In this document: one piece after another, positions 1 through 5,356 of the stretch
Layout: the number at the start of each line of letters is the position of its first letter
Position numbering within the stretch: position 1 is the stretch's first letter
From: Silanimonas sp965368785
GTDB lineage: Bacteria > Pseudomonadota > Gammaproteobacteria > Xanthomonadales > Xanthomonadaceae
DNA length: 5,356 nucleotides
Direction: 5' to 3'
NCBI GenBank assembly: GCA_965368785.1
Contig: CBDUOG010000101.1
Span: 1 to 5,356, forward strand
Translations under genes and position numbers: made by a program
Notes under the pieces: model-generated
What the model saw: only the letters and a program-made list of their open reading frames with translations
Told to the model about the DNA's origin: nothing
The model's database searches: none

Positions 1-1270
1 TATGCGGCACATTGGTGCGCATCTGCCGATCCGCAGCAATAAATCCGCGATCGCTGACTTCAACGCCGGCCGCTGCGGCATTGATCTTGCCGCCATTTGG
101 ACTTCGACCGATCGACACTAAGGCTCGATCGAACTTAGTGTTCTCCGGTGCGCCCTTGCCTTCAAATTTGGCGTGCAGTGCATCTTTCTTCGCGGCCAAT
201 TCAGAAACTTTTACGCCGGTGTGAAACGCAACGCCGCGTTTTTTCATCACATCCACTAAGGGCTTGACCAAGTCGGCATCTGCGCCGGGAATCAACTGAT
301 CGGCTAATTCAACAACCGTGACTTCACTGCCCAAACCCGAATACACGCATGCCATCTCCAATCCGATAATGCCACCGCCAACCACCAGCAAGTGCTTGGG
401 CACATCGGCTAGTTCAAGCGCGTTGGTTGAATCCATAACCCGCGGGTCATCCCACGGAAACCCCGGCAATTTGATCGGTTGCGAGCCAACCGCGATCACG
501 CATTTTTCAAAGCGAACTATCTGTGTTTCTTTGCCGTTGCTGACTTCAATTTCATGCGCTGAAATAAATTTCCCGACGCCCTGCAGCGTACGCACCTTGC
601 GCTGCTTAGCCATACCGGCCAGGCCCTTGGTCAAGGATCCAATCACCGTCTCTTTATAAGCGCGCAATTTCTTAATATCGATTTTCGGTTTACCGAAACT
701 CACACCGGCAACTTCAAGATGTTTCGCTTCCTGAATAATCTCTGCGGTGTGCAACAGGGCTTTAGATGGAATGCAGCCTACATTCAGACACACGCCACCG
801 AGCTCGGCATAGCGCTCAATCAGAATCACATCCATACCCAAATCGGCCGCGCGAAACGCTGCGGTATAGCCACCGGGGCCTGCACCCAATACGACCAATG
901 CAGCTTGATGGTCCGCTTTTCGCCCGGACTCAGCCTGCGCGCTCGGTGCCGCAGGTGTTTTTTCTTTCGGCGCAGCGGCTGCCGGAGCGAGGCCCGGTTT
1001 AGCCGTTGCGGTGCTCGCGCTCGACGCCTCGGCTTCAATTTCAGCAATCACGGTTCCTTCGGACACCGTGTCGCCCAGCTTTACACGCAGCGCGGTAATT
1101 CGTCCGGCAGCGCTCGCCGGAACTTCCATCGTCGCTTTATCCGATTCGAGAGTCACCAGACCCTGATCTTTTTTTACGGTGTCGCCGACGCTCACCAATA
1201 CTTCAATTACCGGCACATTTTCCTGGCCACCAATGTCGGGGACAAGAATTTCAGTCTTAGTCTGGCTCAT
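1..1270 (-). CDS. lpdA: dihydrolipoamide dehydrogenase (PDH E3) with N-terminal lipoyl domain, 3' end cut off by window edge
   Basis: E3 reoxidises the dihydrolipoyl groups of E2 using FAD and NAD+. I translated 423 codons from ATG at 1270 to the left edge without a stop or frameshift. Residues 1-80 form a biotinyl-lipoyl domain with the swinging-arm Lys45 in ESDKATM, followed by an Ala/Pro/Lys linker (about 80-120). The flavoprotein core starts with the FAD motif GAGPGG (129-134). The redox disulfide is Cys161/Cys166 in GGVCLNVGCIPSK, and the NAD motif GGGIIGLE lies at 298-305. The visible part ends in RTNVPH, which normally leads into the second FAD-binding motif. The roughly 170-residue dimerisation domain with its catalytic His-Glu pair lies outside the window. 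The start overlaps the end of the upstream hydrolase gene by 14 bases, and an AAGGA sits 4 bases upstream. The lipoyl-domain-bearing E3 is the Neisseria/Ralstonia/Xanthomonas type. Identification is very secure. Confidence 0.97.
   Translation of the reverse strand, partial: MSQTKTEILVPDIGGQENVPVIEVLVSVGDTVKKDQGLVTLESDKATMEVPASAAGRITALRVKLGDTVSEGTVIAEIEAEASSASTATAKPGLAPAAAAPKEKTPAAPSAQAESGRKADHQAALVVLGAGPGGYTAAFRAADLGMDVILIERYAELGGVCLNVGCIPSKALLHTAEIIQEAKHLEVAGVSFGKPKIDIKKLRAYKETVIGSLTKGLAGMAKQRKVRTLQGVGKFISAHEIEVSNGKETQIVRFEKCVIAVGSQPIKLPGFPWDDPRVMDSTNALELADVPKHLLVVGGGIIGLEMACVYSGLGSEVTVVELADQLIPGADADLVKPLVDVMKKRGVAFHTGVKVSELAAKKDALHAKFEGKGAPENTKFDRALVSIGRSPNGGKINAAAAGVEVSDRGFIAADRQMRTNVPH
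1034..1240 (-). repeat. lipoyl-domain coding repeat, copy in lpdA
   Basis: This codes for lpdA residues 11-79, from PDIGG to the end of the lipoyl domain. Hand alignment with E2 residues 10-78 gives 48 identical positions of 69 without gaps, including an identical 18-residue block around the lipoyl lysine (DQGLVTLESDKATMEVPA). Nucleotide similarity is also high around the lysine. The two copies are paralogous domains about 4 kb apart in the same orientation. Confidence 0.85.
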
Positions 1271-2867
1271 GGGATCCTTCGTCAATTTCCGGCCAACCAC
1301 CCGCGTCTATCTTGGATGCCTTGCGCCAATTGGAATGGTATAGATCGTGGCGACGATCTTTTAAGTTTTGTACGGTGCCTGATTGCCGCGCGGTAATCAG
1401 ATCATCCAGCCGCAGATCAGCAAACGCGACTGCCTCGGAATTGGCCATCGTGTCGGCGGCAATTCCCTCGGGTGCAAACGGGAAATCACAGGGCGTAAAA
1501 ATGCCGCTTTGTGCGTACTGAATATCGAAGTTGTTGACGCCCGGCAAATTGCCGACATTGCCCGAGGTGACCACGTAGCACTGATTTTCCGTCGCCCGGG
1601 CCAGACAGCTGTAACGCACGCGCAAATGTCCCTGACGCACATCGGTGCAGTACGGCACAAACATAATCAATGCGCCCTGATCGACCAGATGTCGCGCCAA
1701 TTCCGGGAACTCGCTGTCGTAACAAATCATCACGCCGATCGGACCGCAGTCGGTCATGATGGCGCTGGCTTTTTCGCCGCCGGAGATTTTCCACCAGTAA
1801 CGCTCATTGGGCGTAATGTGAATCTTCTCCTGCGTATGCAAACTGCCGTCACGTAATCCGATATAGCAAATATTGTGAATATCGCCATCTTCAACCAGGG
1901 TCGGATGCGAACCGCCGATAATATTTACGTTGTACTTAACCGCCAGCGTCTTAATTAACTCCCTGAGTTGCTTGGTGTACTTGGTCAGCGTGCGAATCGA
2001 ATCGGCTGCCGAAAGCTTCTCATTTTCAATCGAGAGTAGCTGCAGGGTAAACAGCTCGGGGAACACCACAAAGTCGGTGCGATAATCGGCAACGACATCG
2101 ACGAAATGCTCTACCTGAGTCGCAAACTCATCGAACGACTTAATGCGTCGCTGCTGATACTGAACCGTCGCCACGCGCACCGATCGCGGCAAGCCACGGC
2201 GCTGCGCCTCCAGAATCACCGGATGCTCGGAACGCTCCGGGTTACGCCAGACGAGATGCGCCGCAAAGCCCATTGAATCGTGGTCGGAAGATAAGTAGCC
2301 GGGCAAAACGCCGTGCAATACGAAGCCGTTTCGCAATTGAAAACTCAAGGTCGCATCACGGACTTTATCGCCCACCACGGCATCGACGTAGGCCTTGGCC
2401 GAACCGTAAGTTTTAATTTTCTTAGCTAAGCCTGGAATTCGCCCGCCGAACGCAATGCCGCGCAAACCCAGTTCTTTGCATAAGCGTTTTCTTGCGTCGT
2501 ACAAGCGGCGACCAATGCGCAAACCCCGATGCTCCGGATCAACGCAGACCTCCATGCCATACAACCAATTGCCTTTAGGATCGTGGCGAGAACCGTAGCC
2601 GCCACCAGTGATGCCGCGCCAGGTATGTTCGGAAAGCGCCAACGCTTCATCGACTCGAAACGTTGCACAATATCCCACGACCTGTTCGCCATGCATCGCC
2701 ACGAACTGGCCTTCGGGAAAATGTGAAAGCTGGCCGGTCAGCATCTCGGGTATGTAGCAAAAGTCGTCGCCATAAGTCCGCCTGGACAATGAAACAATCC
2801 CATCAATATCTTGTTCGGTGGCTACTCGAATAGTTAGCTTCGGCTTGCTTTCAGCTTTCTTCTTCAA
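1257..2867 (-). CDS. GNAT acetyltransferase / nitrilase-superfamily carbon-nitrogen hydrolase fusion (YhcX-like)
   Basis: This is a cytoplasmic two-domain enzyme of 536 aa with no signal peptide or membrane segment. Residues 10 to about 210 are a GNAT fold. The acetyl-CoA-binding motif A is visible as VDPEHRGLRIGRRLYDARKR (109-128, pyrophosphate loop RGLRIG). Residues 229 to about 510 are a CN-hydrolase domain starting at VRVATVQYQ. Its triad appears complete: Glu271 in FPELF, Lys348 in QEKIH and nucleophile Cys382 in MICYDSEFPE. The same architecture and similar length occur in Bacillus subtilis YhcX and in the nitrilase-superfamily branch fused to a RimI-like acetyltransferase. The substrates of these proteins are not established, so amidase is more likely than true nitrilase, but neither is proven. 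The start is TTG: an AGGAG lies 6 bases upstream, the N-terminus KKKAESKPK leads straight into the GNAT domain, and the first Met downstream is at residue 42, inside the domain. The gene lies between PDH E2 and E3 genes and overlaps lpdA by 14 bases. Confidence 0.93.
   Translation of the reverse strand: MKKKAESKPKLTIRVATEQDIDGIVSLSRRTYGDDFCYIPEMLTGQLSHFPEGQFVAMHGEQVVGYCATFRVDEALALSEHTWRGITGGGYGSRHDPKGNWLYGMEVCVDPEHRGLRIGRRLYDARKRLCKELGLRGIAFGGRIPGLAKKIKTYGSAKAYVDAVVGDKVRDATLSFQLRNGFVLHGVLPGYLSSDHDSMGFAAHLVWRNPERSEHPVILEAQRRGLPRSVRVATVQYQQRRIKSFDEFATQVEHFVDVVADYRTDFVVFPELFTLQLLSIENEKLSAADSIRTLTKYTKQLRELIKTLAVKYNVNIIGGSHPTLVEDGDIHNICYIGLRDGSLHTQEKIHITPNERYWWKISGGEKASAIMTDCGPIGVMICYDSEFPELARHLVDQGALIMFVPYCTDVRQGHLRVRYSCLARATENQCYVVTSGNVGNLPGVNNFDIQYAQSGIFTPCDFPFAPEGIAADTMANSEAVAFADLRLDDLITARQSGTVQNLKDRRHDLYHSNWRKASKIDAGGWPEIDEGSHEPD
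1275..1280 (-). promoter_or_regulatory. ribosome binding site of lpdA inside the upstream gene
   Basis: The minus strand reads GAAGGA, then TCCC, then ATG at 1270. The site lies within the last codons of the GNAT/hydrolase gene, whose TAA is downstream of the lpdA ATG, so the two genes overlap by 14 bases in different frames. This geometry suits translational coupling. The 4-base spacing is somewhat short. Confidence 0.65.
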
Positions 2868-2872
2868 ATTTA

Positions 2873-2878
2873 TCTCCT
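2873..2878 (-). promoter_or_regulatory. ribosome binding site supporting a TTG start
   Basis: The minus strand reads AGGAGA, with core AGGAG 6 bases before TTG at 2867. This decides the start of the GNAT/hydrolase gene. It is the only clear Shine-Dalgarno among the three internal junctions that lies in true intergenic DNA, so this gene can be initiated independently of its upstream neighbour. Confidence 0.8.
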
Positions 2879-2893
2879 AAACTTCGTAAAACA

Positions 2894-2919
2894 GACAAGC
2901 TCTATGATTGAGGCTTGTC
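2894..2919 (-). repeat. perfect 7-bp inverted repeat over the channel gene's stop codon
   Basis: GACAAGC (2894-2900) and GCTTGTC (2913-2919) are perfect inverted copies around a 12-base loop that contains the channel's TAG stop at 2902-2904. On the transcript it would form a small hairpin followed by TGTTTTACG rather than a real U-tract, so it is at best a weak terminator, attenuator or mRNA processing/stability element. An arm this short can arise by chance. Confidence 0.4.
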
Positions 2920-4008
2920 GTGGGGTCCCGCTTCGGCACTCGCATCGCTATCGGCCTCACGTTCGGCGTCTGCTTGCGCGTCATTGCGCGCTAACTCACT
3001 ACGCTCGGATTCCGATAGCTCGGGCACTTTAGACTCGACGCCGCTTTCGGTGACCTGCGCTTTTAGACCAAGCGCGGTAAACGCGGCGTCCTTATCCAAA
3101 CCAAACAAACTGCGCACGTGCAAATCACGTTGTGGAAAAGGTATCTCTAAGTTGTACTTGGCCAAAGCAGTTTCCAGCTCCCACGTGTACGCCGCGCGCA
3201 CCGTAGACGGCCGTTTCGTGGCATCGGCGGTTAACCAAACCACCAATTCAAAATTCAAACTGGAATCGCCAAACTCGACCAACCACACCTGTGGCTGCCG
3301 ACCGGCTTGGTCCAACATCGTGAAAGGAACGGCGCTGGCCGCTTCAAGCGCTGCCTTCTTAACCAACTCTTTGTCGCAGCCGTAGGCAACGCCAAATGGA
3401 ATACGCAAGCGGCGCGAAGTTTCGTCATGTGTCCAATTGACCACGCGGCCCGAAACAAATTCGGAGTTCGGCACCAGAATGTCGATATTGTCGTTGGTGG
3501 TTATCCGTGTGGCGCGAATATTAATGTCGCGCACGGTGCCGTGAACGCCGGACTCGAGTTCAACAAAATCACCCACCTTCAGACTGCGATCAAACAGCAA
3601 AATAATGCCGGAGACAAAATTGCTGAATATCGCCTGCAAACCAAAGCCCAAACCGACGCTGAGTGCGCCGACAATGACGGCCAGCTTGCTCGCCGGTACA
3701 CCCATCAATTCCAGCGCGATGACCGCAGCGATCGCAATCAGTATGTAACGAATCACCCGGTTCAATGCATACAGCGCAGGCCGACTGCCCTCTTTCGCCC
3801 GGCTTCGCTCATAGCGCTTAAGCGCCGCACCCACCATCCACGACAGGACGTATGCCGTAAAGATAACCAGCGCAAATAAAATAAATTTGCCGGGCGTAAA
3901 TGGCACGCCCGAAGCCGTAAACAGGGTGTAGTCCCAAAACGCCTGAAATCCGGCCGATGATTCAAGACCGAATCGCGAGCTGATAATTTGTGCGGATGTA
4001 ATGAGCAT
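2902..4008 (-). CDS. MscS-family small-conductance mechanosensitive ion channel
   Basis: This is an inner-membrane channel that opens under membrane tension to release solutes on hypo-osmotic shock. Three membrane segments are visible: TM1 about 40-62, TM2 about 85-103 and pore-lining TM3 about 106-138. TM3 carries the family signature GALSVGLGFGLQAIFSNF (114-131), followed by LLFDRSLKVGDFVEL. That wording is closer to the C-terminal cores of MscK/YjeP-type channels than to E. coli MscS, but the large periplasmic and extra TM regions of MscK are absent. The beta domain spans about 142-205 and the alpha/beta domain about 206-300, ending in the typical IPFPQRDLHV (289-298). Residues from about 319 form a polar, acidic Glu/Asp/Ser/Ala tail, probably disordered. 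ATG at 4008 lies 3 bases after the E2 stop with no convincing Shine-Dalgarno, so translation is probably coupled to E2. No member-level gene name is justified. Confidence 0.94.
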   Translation of the reverse strand: MLITSAQIISSRFGLESSAGFQAFWDYTLFTASGVPFTPGKFILFALVIFTAYVLSWMVGAALKRYERSRAKEGSRPALYALNRVIRYILIAIAAVIALELMGVPASKLAVIVGALSVGLGFGLQAIFSNFVSGIILLFDRSLKVGDFVELESGVHGTVRDINIRATRITTNDNIDILVPNSEFVSGRVVNWTHDETSRRLRIPFGVAYGCDKELVKKAALEAASAVPFTMLDQAGRQPQVWLVEFGDSSLNFELVVWLTADATKRPSTVRAAYTWELETALAKYNLEIPFPQRDLHVRSLFGLDKDAAFTALGLKAQVTESGVESKVPELSESERSELARNDAQADAEREADSDASAEAGPHDKPQS

Positions 4009-4011
4009 CGA

Positions 4012-5337
4012 CTACAGCAGCAAGCGACGAAGGTCGCTCAGGCTTTGTCCAAGCATGGTGGTGAAACGCGCGGCGTCGGCACCATCAACAACGCGGTGGT
4101 CATAGCTCAATGACATCGGCAACATCAGGCGCGGCACAAATTCTCTGCCATTCCAAACCGGCTTCATCGCGCTGCGTGATACTCCGAGTATGGCGACCTC
4201 AGGCGCGTTGACGATCGGCGTAAAATTCGTTCCGCCAATGCCGCCGAGCGAGGAGATCGAAAAGCAACCGCCCTGCATATCGGCTGGCCCGAGTTTTTTG
4301 TCGCGCGCTTTTTTGGAAATCTCTGTGAGCTCTTCGGCCAGTTCCAGCATGCCCTTCTTATCGCAGTCCCGGATAACCGGCACTAATAAGCCATCGGGCG
4401 TATCAACAGCGATGCCGATATGGAAATATTTTTTCAGAATCAGTGATTCGCCGGTCGCATCAAGCGAGGCATTGAAATTGGGATAGGCCTTCAACGCGGC
4501 GACAACGGCCTTAATTAAAAATACCAGCGGCGTAATCTTCGTGCCGGTTTCTTGCGCGGTTTGCTTGCGGAACGCTTCCATTTCGGTGATATCGGCTTCG
4601 TCGTGCTGTGTTACATGCGGAATCATCGCCCAGTTGCGCGCCAAATTGGCGCCCGAAACTTTCTTGATCCGCGACATCGCCTGCGTTTCTATTTCGCCGA
4701 ACTTAGCGAAATCAACTTTCGGCCACGGCAACAAGCTCAGGCCCGGACCACCGCCGCCGACTGCGCCGGTCGAACCGGTCATGTGTTGCTTCACAAATGA
4801 CTGAACATCTTCCTTAGTAATACGGCCACCACGCGCACTGCCGCTGACCTGACTCAGATCCACCCCTAGCTCGCGCGCAAAGACGCGGACCGCCGGACTG
4901 GCATGCGCAATTTTTCCGGACTGAACACCGGCCGCATTGAATGCAACCGGCGGAGCTTTGGGCGCTTCTGCCGGCATCGGCGGAGTCGAAACGCTGGTTT
5001 CGGCCTTTTTGGGCTCAGGCTTCGGCTCCGGCGTTTTTGCCGGCTCGGCTTTCGCAGCCGGTTTCGCCTCGGCCGCGGGCGTAGCTTTCGCCTCTGCACT
5101 CGGCTCAATCATGGCGACTAATGCGCCTTCAGACAGCGCATCGCCAATTTTCACTTTCAATTCGCGCACAATGCCGTCAAACGGAGCGGGAACCTCCATT
5201 GTCGCTTTGTCCGACTCGAGGGTAACCAGTCCCTGATCGCGTTTCACGCTGTCGCCGACAGCAACCAAAATTTCAATCACCGGCACGTCTTCGCTGCCAC
5301 CGATATCCGGCACCTTCGCTTCTTTCAATTCAGCCAT
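4012..5337 (-). CDS. aceF: dihydrolipoamide acetyltransferase, E2 of pyruvate dehydrogenase
   Basis: E2 transfers the acetyl group from E1 via lipoyl-lysine to CoA and forms the core of the PDH complex. The 441-aa protein shows one lipoyl domain (about 4-78, lipoyl Lys44 in ESDKATM). A flexible Ala/Pro/Lys/Glu linker follows (about 80-135). The E1/E3 peripheral-subunit-binding domain lies at about 143-182 (HASPAVRVFARELGVDLSQV, then GRITKEDVQSF). The catalytic domain runs from about 205 to the end. The active site DHRVVDG has His414 and Asp418, and the C-terminus LRRLLL is typical of PDH E2. One lipoyl domain, against three in E. coli AceF, explains the shorter length. ATG at 5337 has GGAGG 4 bases upstream. 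Next to an E3 gene with its own lipoyl domain, the pyruvate enzyme is far more likely than the 2-oxoglutarate or branched-chain one. The gene is also named pdhB in some species. Confidence 0.96.
   Translation of the reverse strand: MAELKEAKVPDIGGSEDVPVIEILVAVGDSVKRDQGLVTLESDKATMEVPAPFDGIVRELKVKIGDALSEGALVAMIEPSAEAKATPAAEAKPAAKAEPAKTPEPKPEPKKAETSVSTPPMPAEAPKAPPVAFNAAGVQSGKIAHASPAVRVFARELGVDLSQVSGSARGGRITKEDVQSFVKQHMTGSTGAVGGGGPGLSLLPWPKVDFAKFGEIETQAMSRIKKVSGANLARNWAMIPHVTQHDEADITEMEAFRKQTAQETGTKITPLVFLIKAVVAALKAYPNFNASLDATGESLILKKYFHIGIAVDTPDGLLVPVIRDCDKKGMLELAEELTEISKKARDKKLGPADMQGGCFSISSLGGIGGTNFTPIVNAPEVAILGVSRSAMKPVWNGREFVPRLMLPMSLSYDHRVVDGADAARFTTMLGQSLSDLRRLLL
5104..5310 (-). repeat. lipoyl-domain coding repeat, copy in aceF
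   Basis: This codes for E2 residues 10-78 and is the partner of the repeat at 1034-1240. Divergence lies mostly in the second half of the domain, after the lipoyl lysine hairpin, as expected for two domains that keep the same recognition surface for E1 and lipoylation enzymes but otherwise drift. Confidence 0.85.
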
Positions 5338-5340
5338 GTA

Positions 5341-5346
5341 TCCTCC
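5341..5346 (-). promoter_or_regulatory. ribosome binding site of aceF
   Basis: The minus strand reads GGAGGA, then TAC, then the ATG start at 5337. This is a strong Shine-Dalgarno and fixes the E2 start. Only 19 bases upstream of the start are in the window, so the aceE stop and any promoter cannot be seen. Confidence 0.85.
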
Positions 5347-5356
5347 GGCCCACCTG

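Noticed and set aside
719..1396. Plus-strand 225-codon ORF
   Set aside because: It lies opposite the lpdA start region and the end of the hydrolase gene, has an Arg/Cys/His-rich composition typical of an antisense frame, and shows no recognisable domain.
1383..1856. Plus-strand 157-codon ORF
   Set aside because: It is antisense to the nitrilase domain, where the minus-strand catalytic motifs are intact. It is a shadow frame.
2868..2960. Possible internal promoter before the GNAT/hydrolase gene
   Set aside because: TTGTCT resembles a -35 box, but no acceptable -10 box lies at the right distance before the start.
3307..3879. Plus-strand 190-codon ORF
   Set aside because: It lies fully inside the channel gene on the opposite strand, with no ribosome site or recognisable motif. 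The minus-strand frame encodes a clear MscS core.
4933..5100. Low-complexity, near-repetitive DNA that could be taken for a tandem repeat or a regulatory element
   Set aside because: It encodes the normal Ala/Pro/Lys/Glu linker of E2. The repetitiveness follows from the amino-acid composition.
1..5356. Mobile element, phage, CRISPR, tRNA or defence-system signal
   Set aside because: The window is almost fully accounted for by four intact or edge-cut metabolic/membrane genes with even composition. No terminal repeats, integrase, repeat arrays or RNA genes were seen.

Overview
The window holds four genes, all on the minus strand and packed head to tail with almost no spacer. It reads as the middle and end of a pyruvate dehydrogenase (PDH) operon from a proteobacterium. 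In transcription order (right to left) they are: the dihydrolipoamide acetyltransferase E2 gene (aceF/pdhB type, complete, 441 aa); a small MscS-family mechanosensitive channel (368 aa); a two-domain GNAT acetyltransferase / nitrilase-type carbon-nitrogen hydrolase (536 aa); and dihydrolipoamide dehydrogenase E3 (lpdA), cut by the left edge after 423 codons.

Organism: E2 has one lipoyl domain, and E3 carries its own N-terminal lipoyl domain. This arrangement is known from Neisseria, Ralstonia/Cupriavidus and Xanthomonas, rather than the three-lipoyl-domain E2 and bare E3 of E. coli. Base composition is moderate and even across all four genes, so a beta- or gammaproteobacterium is likely. I lean towards gamma, without proof. 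Nothing suggests plasmid, phage or recent transfer: there is no IS, tRNA, CRISPR or composition break.

Layout: the only non-coding DNA is the E2 leader (5338-5356, with a good Shine-Dalgarno), 3 bases between E2 and the channel, and 34 bases between the channel and the hydrolase. The hydrolase and lpdA overlap by 14 bases. There is therefore no gene-free stretch to describe, and the plus-strand ORFs are shadows. aceE (E1) would be expected just beyond the right edge, and the last ~170 residues of E3 beyond the left edge.

How the genes work together: E2 and E3 are core PDH subunits making acetyl-CoA from pyruvate. The channel and the GNAT/hydrolase sit between them and appear co-transcribed and partly translationally coupled. 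Neither is a PDH component. The fusion protein is the most interesting element: its acetyltransferase half may use the operon's product, and its hydrolase half has an intact Glu-Lys-Cys triad but no assignable substrate.
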